Shown piece after piece: positions 54,867-63,361 of a DNA stretch of 64,000 bases (positions within the stretch are counted from its first letter, which is position 1; every line of letters begins with the position of its first letter). The stretch is from Faecalibacter macacae. Lineage in GTDB: Bacteria; Bacteroidota; Bacteroidia; Flavobacteriales; Weeksellaceae. Where the stretch lies: assembly GCF_003687725.1 (NCBI RefSeq), contig NZ_RDOJ01000002.1, positions 125,249 through 189,248 of the forward strand. The letters run 5' to 3'. The translations under genes were made by a program, and so were the position numbers. The notes beneath the pieces are model-generated. The model saw nothing but the letters and a program-made list of their open reading frames with translations. It did not search any database and had not been told where the DNA came from.

Positions 54867-55694
54867 TTACCAACTTCCTGAAGCTCCACCTCCACCGAAG
54901 CTTCCTCCGCCAAAGCCACCAAAGCCGCCTCCGCCGAATCCACCTCCTGAAGATCCTCCGAAACCACCACCAGAACCGAATCCGCCTCCACCAAAAACAG
55001 AGCGACCTGTGTTCATGATAGTAATATCGTCTAATATACTTCTTTGTCTGTGACCACCATTTCCGCCGCCACCTCCGTTTCCTTTATTTTTTCGTCCGAA
55101 AATGACAAATAGAATAAACAAAACGAAAAAGATTAACATAAATGTTCCAAACCAATCCACCTCATATTCGGCTTCTTTTGGCTCGGCATTATATTTACCA
55201 TTAAAGAAACTAAATATAGCATCTACACCAGCATTAATTCCGCCCGCGTAATCACCTTGTTTAAAACGTGGTATAATTACATCATCTATAATTGATTTAT
55301 TGATTGATGGAGGAAATTGAACTTGAGAACCGTAACCTGTACGAATAGTAATTTTACGATCTTGTTCACTTAATACGATGACAATACCATTATCTTTTCC
55401 TTTTTGACCAACACCCCATTTTTCACCGATATCATTCGCAAACATCTCTAAAGGATAACCATCTAAAGATTCAACTGTTAAAACTAATATTTGTGTAGAT
55501 GTTGAATCGTTATAAGCAACTAATTTTCTTTCCAGATCGTTTAATTGCATCGCATCAAAAACCTGTGCATAATCTTGCACTAATTTTTTAGGTGGATTTT
55601 TTAATTCAACTAATTCATAAGGCGTTTGAGCTAATAATGAAACAAGCCCTATAAAAAAGAAAAGTAAAAAATTCCTAACTGTAGCTAATTTCAT
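54867..55694 (-). CDS. TPM domain protein, YgcG-like, with glycine-rich tail
   Basis: The chosen ATG at 55694 gives a signal peptide (MKLATVRNFLLFFFIGLVSLLAQ) and 275 residues. TPM phosphatase-like domain (about 35-170: VQDYAQVFDAMQLNDLERKLVAYNDSTSTQILVLTV, KWGVGQKGKDNGIVIVLSEQDRKITIRTGYG), one membrane helix (FGTFMLIFFVLFILFVIFG) and a tail of mostly Gly, Phe and Ser. The open frame begins at 55715 but the extra 7 residues spoil the signal. Third gene of lemA-TPM-TPM. Confidence 0.9.
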   Translation of the reverse strand: MKLATVRNFLLFFFIGLVSLLAQTPYELVELKNPPKKLVQDYAQVFDAMQLNDLERKLVAYNDSTSTQILVLTVESLDGYPLEMFANDIGEKWGVGQKGKDNGIVIVLSEQDRKITIRTGYGSQVQFPPSINKSIIDDVIIPRFKQGDYAGGINAGVDAIFSFFNGKYNAEPKEAEYEVDWFGTFMLIFFVLFILFVIFGRKNKGNGGGGGNGGHRQRSILDDITIMNTGRSVFGGGGFGSGGGFGGSSGGGFGGGGFGGFGGGSFGGGGASGSW

Positions 55695-56115
55695 CTGATA
55701 ACTCATTTTGATCATTTTCCTGATAAGGAAAATATTTTTTTAATGCTTCGCCGGTCATTTCTATCCCAACGCATAAGCCTTTAGTGTGCCTATTTTCTTT
55801 AAAGTAAGAAATCACTTCGTTTTTAATTTCTTCCCAAAAATCATCTGGCGTTATTTTATCAATTCCAACATCACCAATTATAGTAAAGTTACGATCGTAA
55901 GGAGCCACATGAAAAAGAACAGCATTTCTTTCTTTTGTTTGATCCATTCCTAATTGCTGAAAAACTTCTAACGCAGATTTGAAATGATCAGTAGAAGATT
56001 CGAATTCAATATGAACTCGAATCTCTCCACTTGTATTTTTTTCGGCAGCTTGTATTGCCTCAATAATCTTCTGTTCTTGTTTTGGTGAAAGAAATGGATT
56101 ATCCGTTCTTTCCAT
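55675..56115 (-). CDS. TPM domain protein, short form
   Basis: The product has 146 residues, no signal peptide. TPM domain from residue 10 (EQKIIEAIQAAEKNTSGEIRVHIE, ERNAVLFHVAPYDRNFTIIGD, TKGLCVGIEMTGEALKKYF). Cytoplasmic partner of the longer TPM protein, with which it overlaps by 20 bases at its end. Sits 4 bases after lemA. Confidence 0.88.
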   Translation of the reverse strand: MERTDNPFLSPKQEQKIIEAIQAAEKNTSGEIRVHIEFESSTDHFKSALEVFQQLGMDQTKERNAVLFHVAPYDRNFTIIGDVGIDKITPDDFWEEIKNEVISYFKENRHTKGLCVGIEMTGEALKKYFPYQENDQNELSDEISYS

Positions 56116-56119
56116 ACAA

Positions 56120-56734
56120 TTAGAATTCTACTTTTGGTGCATTTTCTGTACCAGCAGCAGCTTTAAAGTATCCTTTCTCAGTAAAACCTCCAAATTGAGC
56201 AATAAAGTTATTTGGGAAAGTTTTGATATGTGAATTAAATCCTTCAGCCGCTGTATTATATTTCTTTCTTTCGTGTAAAACTTCAGCTTCCATACTTTCA
56301 ATAGATGCTTGTAAGTTTAAGAAATTTTGATTTGCTTTTAATTCAGGATATCTTTCAACAGAAACCATTAAACGACTTAATGCACCACTTAATTGATCTT
56401 GGGCTTCTTGAAATTTAGCAATATTAGCATCAGTTAATTGAGATGCATCATCTAAATTTAATTGTGTAGATGTTGCTTTTGCACGTGCTTCAATAACACC
56501 TGTTAAAGTTTCTTGTTCAAAATTTGCTGCTCCTTTTACAGTTCCAACTAATTGATCAACTAAATCTGTACGTTTCTGGTAAGTATTTTCAACATTAGAC
56601 CATTGTGCTTTTACACCTTCTTCCATAGGAACCATGCTGTTATATTTAGATACAAACCAACCACCTACGATAAAAGCTAAAATAATGATAGCAGCTAATA
56701 TACCACCACCAATTAAACATCCTTTATTTTTCAT
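56120..56734 (-). CDS. lemA: LemA family protein
   Basis: The product has 204 residues. One N-terminal membrane helix (IGGGILAAIIILAFIVGGWFV) and a helical coiled domain with VKAQWSNVENTYQKRTDLVDQLVGTVKGAANFEQ and ERYPELKANQNFLNLQ, the LemA signatures. Function unknown; always next to TPM genes in many bacteria. Promoter box at 56787-56794. Confidence 0.95.
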   Translation of the reverse strand: MKNKGCLIGGGILAAIIILAFIVGGWFVSKYNSMVPMEEGVKAQWSNVENTYQKRTDLVDQLVGTVKGAANFEQETLTGVIEARAKATSTQLNLDDASQLTDANIAKFQEAQDQLSGALSRLMVSVERYPELKANQNFLNLQASIESMEAEVLHERKKYNTAAEGFNSHIKTFPNNFIAQFGGFTEKGYFKAAAGTENAPKVEF

Positions 56735-56786
56735 ATTCGATAAATATTTATTACAGTAAATTTACTTTTTTTCAACAATATTATAG

Positions 56787-56794
56787 CAAAAATA
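56787..56794 (-). promoter_or_regulatory. Promoter -7 element of lemA in the T tract of the upstream terminator
   Basis: Minus-strand TATTTTTG directly follows the terminator stem at 56794-56821. Confidence 0.4.
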
Positions 56795-56821
56795 AAGCCG
56801 TACTTAAAAAAGTACGGCTTT
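56794..56821 (-). terminator. Terminator of the gene at 56844-57311
   Basis: Twelve-pair stem AAAGCCGTACTT / AAGTACGGCTTT; the following T-rich run TTTATTTTTG doubles as the lemA promoter box. Confidence 0.7.
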
Positions 56822-56843
56822 AGCTGTTAAATACTGTATATTT

Positions 56844-57311
56844 TTAGTTTAATAACGATTTAGCCCAACTTTTTTCTATAGGTAATACCCATATTGATTT
56901 AAATTCTGCTAAGTTTGAAATTCCGTTATTAAAAACTTTAATATCATTGTATAAACCTTCTTTTATATTTGATTTAAAAGAAGGCAATTTTTCAATCTTA
57001 ATACTTTCTTCCTGTTCGAAAGCGATTAACATACGATTTAAAAATTCAAAATTATATTCAGCGTCTAATTCGCGAATAATTTTTGTTAATTTATCAATTG
57101 AACAACCACTTGCAGAAGCTTGTTTTTCATCAACTCCTACAACTATAAATTGATCATATGGTAAATCAAAATCAGCTAAAAGAGATGCTCCATGAGCGTT
57201 CCAATCAGCAATAAATTTTTTTAATTTTAATATGATAACTTCTTTTTCTTCAGAAGAGAATTTACGATTTGCTTGAAAAATCCAAATTCTTGAATCGTCT
57301 GCTAAATTCAT
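56844..57311 (-). CDS. Conserved flavobacterial protein of unknown function
   Basis: The product has 155 residues. RIWIFQANRKFSSEEKEVI, DFDLPYDQFIVVGVDEKQASASGCSID and SIWVLPIEKSWAKSLL match a family widely labelled ABC transporter ATPase in flavobacterial genomes, but no Walker motifs are present, so that label looks wrong. The function is unknown. It lies 43 bases after the small cold-shock gene on the same strand. Confidence 0.75.
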   Translation of the reverse strand: MNLADDSRIWIFQANRKFSSEEKEVIILKLKKFIADWNAHGASLLADFDLPYDQFIVVGVDEKQASASGCSIDKLTKIIRELDAEYNFEFLNRMLIAFEQEESIKIEKLPSFKSNIKEGLYNDIKVFNNGISNLAEFKSIWVLPIEKSWAKSLLN

Positions 57312-57354
57312 CGTATTTTAATTTAAGTATTATGATTGAATATAAGAAGGATTC

Positions 57355-57543
57355 TTATTTTAATTTAACATTTGTAGCCATTAATCCTTTTTTACCTTGC
57401 TCTAAAGTAAAAACGATTTGGTCACCTTGGTTTACTCTATCGATTAAACCTGTTACGTGAACAAAGATATCTTCACCATTTGTGTTTGTAATGAATCCAA
57501 AACCTTTTTCCTCGTTAAAAAACTTTACTGTTCCTTCTTGCAT
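57355..57543 (-). CDS. Cold shock protein, CspA type
   Basis: The product has 62 residues. Single cold-shock domain: EGTVKFFNEEKGFGFI (RNP1) and EDIFVHV (RNP2). Binds single-stranded nucleic acids and opens RNA structures. Located 20 bases after the second cold-shock gene, so probably co-transcribed from the promoter at 58186-58213. Confidence 0.95.
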   Translation of the reverse strand: MQEGTVKFFNEEKGFGFITNTNGEDIFVHVTGLIDRVNQGDQIVFTLEQGKKGLMATNVKLK

Positions 57544-57563
57544 GCTAATGTATTTAATAATTA

Positions 57564-57983
57564 TTATATTTTTGAAATTTGAGTTGCTTTGAAACCTTTT
57601 TCAGTAAGCACTTTTTTGAAGGCAACATTATCCCCAACTTTTAATTGTTCTCTAGATTCTTTGAAGTGGAAGAAAATTTTATCTGTTGAGTTTGAAACTT
57701 TAATAAATCCAAAACCTTTTGCATCATTATAGTTATCTACAACTCCGTTAATAATAATATCTTTAACTTCTAATCTTTCGTTATTTTTTAAATCAGCTTC
57801 TTTGTCTTGTAAATGTGGAGGAACATCTGTAAAATTTCCTAAAACATCTACATAAACAATCATTTCTTCTAATGATTTACCTTTATTGTTGTGTTCTTTA
57901 CGAACCTCTCTTTTGTTTAATTTCTCAAGCTTTTTTAATGCTTTCTTTTTATTTTTTTCTTTTTTAGAGGTAGATTCTGCCAT
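57564..57983 (-). CDS. Cold-shock domain protein with basic N-terminal region
   Basis: The product has 139 residues. The first 35 residues are mostly Lys and Glu (KKEKNKKKALKKLEKLNK), a probable RNA-contacting helix. The C-terminal 65 residues form a cold-shock domain (GVVDNYNDAKGFGFIKV, KIFFHFKES, NVAFKKVLTEKGFKATQI). Related to flavobacterial RNA chaperones. It has a leader of about 196 bases. Confidence 0.92.
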   Translation of the reverse strand: MAESTSKKEKNKKKALKKLEKLNKREVRKEHNNKGKSLEEMIVYVDVLGNFTDVPPHLQDKEADLKNNERLEVKDIIINGVVDNYNDAKGFGFIKVSNSTDKIFFHFKESREQLKVGDNVAFKKVLTEKGFKATQISKI

Positions 57984-58180
57984 AACTATTATTTTATTAA
58001 ATGAATATTAATATTCAAGACAATTGAAATTTAGATTCTAATAAAAAAAGCTATAAGAAGAACTTATATGTATTTTAGAAGTACAGAAATTAATGATAAA
58101 TTTGACTAGGTCAAATGGTATTAAAAAAAGTATATGAAGATATAAATCTTCTAAATTTCAAGACAAAATTATCTTAAATA
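57984..58180 (-). promoter_or_regulatory. Long 5' leader of the cold-shock genes
   Basis: About 196 bases between the promoter and the ATG at 57983, without an open frame. Twelve bases near the 5' end (complement of 58150-58161) pair perfectly with twelve bases near the start codon (complement of 58024-58035, TTGAAATTTAGA on the plus strand), and a seven-pair hairpin (TTTGAC, CTA loop, GTCAAA; 58100-58116) lies between. This fits a temperature-responsive leader as in cspA mRNAs, but that role is inference. Confidence 0.5.
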
Positions 58181-58185
58181 TTCTG

Positions 58186-58213
58186 CAAAGATAAGCATTT
58201 ATATTTAAACCAA
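58186..58213 (-). promoter_or_regulatory. Promoter of the cold-shock genes
   Basis: Minus-strand TTG (complement of 58211-58213), 17-base spacer, TATCTTTG (complement of 58186-58193), followed by CAG. Both elements are present. Confidence 0.6.
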
Positions 58214-58247
58214 TTTTTTTTATATTAATTGTTAATTTTTTTTACAC

Positions 58248-58276
58248 AAAAAAGCCACCTTAAATAAGGTGACTTT
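58248..58276 (-). terminator. Terminator of the mlaD-like operon
   Basis: AAAAGTCACCTTA / AAGGTGGCTTTT (with a G-T pair) and a T6 run on the minus strand, 25 bases after the stop at 58302. Confidence 0.8.
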
Positions 58277-58301
58277 TAAATATTCTTTTTTTTGATTTAG
58301 T

Positions 58302-59093
58302 CTATAAATCTTTAGCTTCCATAATTAATTCGGCTAAATCTTTTACTACAACTGATGATTCTTTTTCGAAGTGTTTTACTCCGTCTGTCATCATTGTATT
58401 GCAGAAAGGACATCCTGTTGCAATAACATGAGGTTTTTCTTGTAAAGCCTCTTCAGTTCTTTCGATGTTAATGTCTTTGTCTCCTTTTTCAGGTTCTTTA
58501 AACATTTGTGCACCTCCAGCACCACAACATAATCCACGTGTACGACAACGTTTCATTTCTACTAACTCTGCATCTAATTTTTCAATTAATGTACGAGGAG
58601 CTTCATAAACATCGTTTCCACGTCCTAAATAACATGGATCATGGAAAGTAATTCGTTTTCCTTTGAAAGTTTCGGAACCTTCTAATTTCAGTTTTCCAGC
58701 GTCTATTAACTGTTGTAAATATTGTGAGTGATGTAATACTTCGTAATCACCACCTAAAGATGGATATTCATTTTTTAAAGTATTAAAACAGTGCGGACAA
58801 GTTGTAACAATTTTCTTTACTTCGTATGCGTTTAATACTTCAATGTTCATCATTGCTTGCATTTGAAACACAAACTCATTCCCTGCACGTTTTGCTGGAT
58901 CTCCTGTACAAGACTCTTCTGTTCCTAATACAGCAAATTCAACACCAATATTATTTAAAATTTTTACAAATGCTCTTGTAATTTTTTTAGCTCTATCATC
59001 AAAACTTCCGGCACATCCAACCCAGAATAATACTTCTGGTTGTTTACCTTCGGCCATGTATTGAGCCATTGTTTTAACAGTTATATTTGACAT
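58302..59093 (-). CDS. CCG-domain (heterodisulfide reductase B-like) iron-sulfur protein
   Basis: The product has 263 residues. Two CCG-type modules: VGCAGSFDDR ... CPHCFNTLKNEYP and HDPCYLGR ... CRTRGLCCGAGGAQMF ... CPFCNTMM. These modules bind unusual iron-sulfur clusters in HdrB and LutA-type proteins. It works probably with the membrane iron-sulfur protein at 59638-60966 in electron transfer; partner and substrate are unknown. Confidence 0.9.
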   Translation of the reverse strand: MSNITVKTMAQYMAEGKQPEVLFWVGCAGSFDDRAKKITRAFVKILNNIGVEFAVLGTEESCTGDPAKRAGNEFVFQMQAMMNIEVLNAYEVKKIVTTCPHCFNTLKNEYPSLGGDYEVLHHSQYLQQLIDAGKLKLEGSETFKGKRITFHDPCYLGRGNDVYEAPRTLIEKLDAELVEMKRCRTRGLCCGAGGAQMFKEPEKGDKDINIERTEEALQEKPHVIATGCPFCNTMMTDGVKHFEKESSVVVKDLAELIMEAKDL

Positions 59094-59129
59094 AGTTTTT
59101 TTTGTAGTCTTTTAGTTTTGAATCTTTAA

Positions 59130-59564
59130 TTAAGAATCATGATTCCCATCATCAAAAACTTCGATAGAAACAGTCTTCTCAACTAAATCAGTAAATTTAC
59201 CATTATAACGAGTTGCTTTTACTAAATGGTTATCAATCCAATGGTAGTTTCCTCCACGAGGTTTTCCCATTAATAATCCATGGTATTTGAAACCATATTT
59301 TTCTAACCAAATTTCTGTATACTCGCGGTGTTCCTCAGTTCTTGACGTAAAAAATGTAATAATATGTCCTTCATCGTACCATTTATTTAATGTTATTAAA
59401 GCATCTGGATATACAGCTGCAGTTAACATCCTTTCTGGCTCTTCATTTGGAATATCATCACAGATAGTACCGTCAATATCAATTAAGTAATTCTTAACAT
59501 CTACTGGTAAAATTGGGCTTACTTTTTCTCCGTTTTCGATTTTTTCCTTTAAGAAATCTTCCAT
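59130..59564 (-). CDS. HAD-like hydrolase (labelled phosphoheptose isomerase in relatives)
   Basis: The product has 144 residues. HAD motif I is visible as YLIDIDGTICDDI and motif II as TFFTSRTEEHREYTE; HWIDNHLVKATRYNGKFTDL follows. No SIS domain is seen, so the isomerase label often used is not supported. Phosphatase activity is possible. It lies inside the operon between the two iron-sulfur proteins, which suggests a shared role, but I cannot name it. Confidence 0.7.
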   Translation of the reverse strand: MEDFLKEKIENGEKVSPILPVDVKNYLIDIDGTICDDIPNEEPERMLTAAVYPDALITLNKWYDEGHIITFFTSRTEEHREYTEIWLEKYGFKYHGLLMGKPRGGNYHWIDNHLVKATRYNGKFTDLVEKTVSIEVFDDGNHDS

Positions 59565-59637
59565 TGTGTGTGTATGTTTGTTATTTGTGTCAATTAATAG
59601 ATTTGGAGTAAAGCAATAACAACTTTATCAGGGTCTC

Positions 59638-60966
59638 TTATTCGTTTGCCCAGTTTAGACGATCCGCAGTGTTAAACTGCCATGGAGCACCATTGTTCTC
59701 CACGTTTGTCATCATCATATTTAGCTCGTTTGGAGCTGCAGATTGTTCCATTACCAAGTAACGACGTAAATCTACAATGATTGATAACGGATCAATGTTT
59801 ACTGGACAAGCTTGTGTACATGCATTACATGATGTACATGCCCATAATTCTTCAGGTGTAATAAAATCATTAACTAATGTTTTACCATCATCTACGAATT
59901 CTCCGTTTGTGTCGATATTTTTACTTACCTCTTCAATACGATCACGAGTGTCCATCATAATTTTACGAGGAGATAATTTCTTACCTGTTAAATTAGCTGG
60001 ACATTCAGAAGTACAACGACCACACTCTGTACAAGTGTATGCGTTTAATAATTGTACTTGATTCAGATCAAAGATATCTTTTGCCCCAAAAGTTTCTGGC
60101 TCTCCAGCTGGTTCTGCTGGTGCAGCAAATGGATCTGCATTTGGATCCATCATTAACTTTACTTCATTTGTAACAGATTCTAAATTTGTAAATTCTGCTT
60201 TAGGTTCTAATTTAGAGAACCAAGTATTAGGGAAAGCTAATATTATATGTAAATGTTTTGAATAATATAAATAGTTTAAGAAGAAGAAAATTCCTAAAAC
60301 ATGAAACCACCATGCTCCTCTTTCTACTATTGTTAAAAATGTAATATCATTAAAGTGACTTAAGATAGGTGCTGTTAACCAAGACGAAATAGGAAAAGAA
60401 CCTGCTTTTACATAATGTTCAGCTCCTAATTGTTGTAAAACTTGATCTGCTCCATTCATTGTTAATAAAGCAAACATAAAAGCAACCTCCATAAATAAGA
60501 TGTAATTTGCATCATCTTTTGGGAAATCTTTCATCTCTGGCTTCCAGAAACGTTGAATTTTCATCACATTACGACGTAACCAGAAAATAATACATGATAC
60601 TAATACTCCGAAAGCTAAAATTTCGAAGAATCCGATCATTAAATCGTAAAATCCTCCCATAAAACTTAGTACACGGTGTGTACCAAATAATCCGTCGATT
60701 ATAATTTCTACTACTTCAATATTGATCAATAAGAAACCTACATACACAATAATGTGTAAAAATCCTGCTACAGGTCTTACTGTCATTTTTCCTTGACCTA
60801 AAGCTACTTTTGCCATAGTAGCCCAACGTTCCGATGGATTATCGAAACGATCGATCTTTTTTCCTAATTTGATATTACGAATGATCTTTTTCACGTTTTG
60901 TGAAAAGAACCATAACGATCCTATCATAACAAGGGCAAAGATTACATTTGGAATGTAATTCATCAT
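59638..60966 (-). CDS. Membrane-bound (4Fe-4S) protein, heterodisulfide reductase-like
   Basis: The product has 442 residues. About five or six membrane helices in the first 250 residues (nitrate-reductase-gamma type, with His residues in helices as possible haem ligands), then two ferredoxin motifs: CTECGRCTSECP and CTSCNACTQACPV. It resembles HdrC fused to a membrane cytochrome part. Probably passes electrons between the quinone pool and the CCG protein downstream. 36 bases after the MCE gene. Confidence 0.9.
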   Translation of the reverse strand: MMNYIPNVIFALVMIGSLWFFSQNVKKIIRNIKLGKKIDRFDNPSERWATMAKVALGQGKMTVRPVAGFLHIIVYVGFLLINIEVVEIIIDGLFGTHRVLSFMGGFYDLMIGFFEILAFGVLVSCIIFWLRRNVMKIQRFWKPEMKDFPKDDANYILFMEVAFMFALLTMNGADQVLQQLGAEHYVKAGSFPISSWLTAPILSHFNDITFLTIVERGAWWFHVLGIFFFLNYLYYSKHLHIILAFPNTWFSKLEPKAEFTNLESVTNEVKLMMDPNADPFAAPAEPAGEPETFGAKDIFDLNQVQLLNAYTCTECGRCTSECPANLTGKKLSPRKIMMDTRDRIEEVSKNIDTNGEFVDDGKTLVNDFITPEELWACTSCNACTQACPVNIDPLSIIVDLRRYLVMEQSAAPNELNMMMTNVENNGAPWQFNTADRLNWANE

Positions 60967-61002
60967 TTAATATAATTTTTTTGTGAGTTTTGGTTTTTTA
61001 TT

Positions 61003-61977
61003 TTAGTGTTGAATTTCTTGCTTTTTCCCAAAAACTGAAATGTTTACGTAACGGCTTGGATTTTTCTTTAAATCTTCTACTAACACGTTCATATTTTTGA
61101 TTGTAGCTTGTAATTCATTTGCAATATCGTCTTCTTTGGCTAATTTTCCTAATGTTCCTTTACCTTTATTAATATCATCCAATAAAACTGTTAAACTTTT
61201 TGAAGCATCCTCAAAGTTTTTGATTGTTTTCTCTAACTCCATCGCATTGATTTTATCGGCAGTTTTACCAAATTTTTCAATTGTTGCTTTTGTTGAAGCT
61301 AAAGTTGTGTTGGCATTATCTAATGTTTTAGTAATCGTTTTCTCGTTCGCATTAATTAAGCTATTTGCTGAATTAGATGTTTTTTCGATAGATTTTGCAG
61401 TTGCATCAAAAGACGTTACAGTTTTGTTTAAGTTGTTTAATAAAACTTTTAAATTCTGCTTATTTTCTTGATCTAACATAGAATCTACACCAGCTAAAGT
61501 TTTATTTAATGTAACTAAAACAGAATCAATTTTAGTTTGTGTTGGTCCTAATTGCTCTTGAAAACCAGCGATCATTCCGCCAGCTACACGACCTGGTAAA
61601 AAATCACCACTTTGCGCAATATTTTTCCCATAATCTAAAATTAAACGTACTTCTGGACCAGACATAATTCCTGGTTCATAAATTTCAGCAACTGTATTTT
61701 TAGAAAATTCTACATCCTTCTCTACCGAAATTAACACTTCGAAATGAATAGGTTGTTGATCTTCAATAATTTTAATTTCCTCTACACGACCTACTCTTAG
61801 ACCGTTAATAGATACTGGTTTAGATGGTGCTAACCCACTAACATTATCAAATTTTACTTTGAATACTCTTCCTGAAGTGAACATATTTTTACCTTTTAAA
61901 AAATTAAATAAGATAAAAAAACTCACTAATGTTAATATAACTACTACACCTATTTTGGCTTCTTTTGAAATCTTCAC
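61003..61977 (-). CDS. MCE domain (MlaD family) protein
   Basis: The product has 324 residues. N-terminal helix (VVVILTLVSFFILFNFL), MCE domain (FKVKFDNVSGLAPSKPVSINGLRVGRVEEI, VAEIYEPGIMSGPEVRLILDYG), then a long coiled coil (residues about 130-310). MlaD proteins carry phospholipids between membranes. No MlaE or MlaF genes are near. The start codon is GTG (61975-61977); a TATTTTTG box 16 bases upstream supports it. First gene of the operon down to 58302. Confidence 0.92.
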   Translation of the reverse strand: MKISKEAKIGVVVILTLVSFFILFNFLKGKNMFTSGRVFKVKFDNVSGLAPSKPVSINGLRVGRVEEIKIIEDQQPIHFEVLISVEKDVEFSKNTVAEIYEPGIMSGPEVRLILDYGKNIAQSGDFLPGRVAGGMIAGFQEQLGPTQTKIDSVLVTLNKTLAGVDSMLDQENKQNLKVLLNNLNKTVTSFDATAKSIEKTSNSANSLINANEKTITKTLDNANTTLASTKATIEKFGKTADKINAMELEKTIKNFEDASKSLTVLLDDINKGKGTLGKLAKEDDIANELQATIKNMNVLVEDLKKNPSRYVNISVFGKKQEIQH

Positions 61978-61993
61978 GTTATGTATGTTTCTG

Positions 61994-62001
61994 CAAAAAT
62001 A
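61994..62001 (-). promoter_or_regulatory. Promoter -7 element of the MCE-gene operon
   Basis: Minus-strand TATTTTTG followed by CAG, 16 bases before the GTG start. Confidence 0.55.
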
Positions 62002-62029
62002 ATTAATATTTATCTAGAATTATTCAATA

Positions 62030-63334
62030 TTACATAGGTTCTTCACCATTAAATGTAACTATGAACGCATTTCTAAATCCTTTTTTCTGTACTGCTTCTA
62101 AAGTTTTTTGAGCCGCATCTAAAGTTTTATCTATTCCAAAATAATAATTGAACATCCCTCCATTCTTAACTCTCAATACATTAGACAATCCGTTAAATCT
62201 TTCATCACGCTCTTTATATTTCTTGTTTGAAGACATAAATAAAACGCGATAATTTTTCTGACCTTCTAGTTTTTTATTTAAATCAAACTCGACAATTTCT
62301 GCCTTATTGAATCCTTTACGTTTAACTGAATTCAATAAATCATCAGCACGAGACTGTAAATTTGTATTTCCGTAGTAATAAATATATTTATTCCCGTCTT
62401 GTACAATTTCTACATCTGTTAATCCTTTTAACTGCGGTGCTGTAACTGTATATTTTAAAGTTGTTTCTAAAAATTTAATTTTTAAGGCTTTTCCTTCTAA
62501 TGGTTTTTCAACTGGTTTAGCTTTTGGTTTTTCATCTTCTTCGATAATTCCTGAACGACGATCAAATTCTTTCTTATACTCTTTAAAAGCTTTATATAAA
62601 GATTCCGTTGAAGCTTGTTTCCCTTCGTTTGATGCTAAATACGTTCCTTCATCATGATTAGAAATAAAACCTAACTCTACTAAAACTGATGGAGAAGCAT
62701 TCCCTCGTAATACGTGAAAATTTGCTTGTTTTACTCCTCGACTATGACGTCCTTGTTCTTTTGTAAACTTTGTTTCTACCAAATCAGCAAAACGAATCGA
62801 TTGCTCTTTGTAAGCTGCATTCATAATTTCGAATGCAATTACTGCTTCAGGATCTTTTGGATTAAATTTCTCGTATCGAGCCTGATCTTTTTCTAAGAAA
62901 ATAACCGAGTTCTCAGCTCTGGAAACTTCATCCGTTTCACTCATTCTATTTAATCCCATCACGAAAGTTTCTGTTCCGTAAGCAGAAGTGTTTTTAGCAG
63001 AATTACAGTGAACTGAAATAAATAAATTAGCTTTATTATCATTCGAAATTCGAGTTCTTTCATACAATTCTAAGAAAACATCGGTTTTTCTAGTATATAC
63101 TACTTTAACATCTGGATGATTTTTTTCTATTAATGATCCAAATCTTAAAACAACATCTAATGCGATATTTTTCTCTAAATCAGCCACTCCTCTAGCCCCA
63201 GCATCCTTTCCTCCATGGCCGGCATCTAACACAACAACAAAATTGGTCTTTTTTTGTGCAAATGAAACTGAAGAAAAAAGCAACATCATAGCAAAAAATA
63301 GATACTTTTGTATGTTAATCATTTTTAATCTCAT
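62030..63334 (-). CDS. N-acetylmuramoyl-L-alanine amidase
   Basis: The product has 434 residues (430 from a second ATG at 63322). Signal peptide (FFAMMLLFSSVSFAQ), Amidase_3 domain (about 28-240) with zinc ligands in LDAGHGGKDAG, ALDVVLRFG, ISVHCNSAKN and VLVELGFISNHDEG, and a C-terminal region with SPOR-like repeats (YIYYYGNTNLQSRADDLL, FNYYFGIDKTLDAAQKTL). It cleaves the bond between muramic acid and the stem peptide, usually for daughter cell separation. Divergent from the LptD-like gene. Confidence 0.95.
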   Translation of the reverse strand: MRLKMINIQKYLFFAMMLLFSSVSFAQKKTNFVVVLDAGHGGKDAGARGVADLEKNIALDVVLRFGSLIEKNHPDVKVVYTRKTDVFLELYERTRISNDNKANLFISVHCNSAKNTSAYGTETFVMGLNRMSETDEVSRAENSVIFLEKDQARYEKFNPKDPEAVIAFEIMNAAYKEQSIRFADLVETKFTKEQGRHSRGVKQANFHVLRGNASPSVLVELGFISNHDEGTYLASNEGKQASTESLYKAFKEYKKEFDRRSGIIEEDEKPKAKPVEKPLEGKALKIKFLETTLKYTVTAPQLKGLTDVEIVQDGNKYIYYYGNTNLQSRADDLLNSVKRKGFNKAEIVEFDLNKKLEGQKNYRVLFMSSNKKYKERDERFNGLSNVLRVKNGGMFNYYFGIDKTLDAAQKTLEAVQKKGFRNAFIVTFNGEEPM

Positions 63335-63361
63335 ACTGTAGGATTGTTTTTTTGATTAATT

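Noticed and set aside
54859-55053. Proline-rich open frame on the plus strand
   Set aside because: Complement of the glycine-rich tail of the TPM protein; Gly codons read as Pro.
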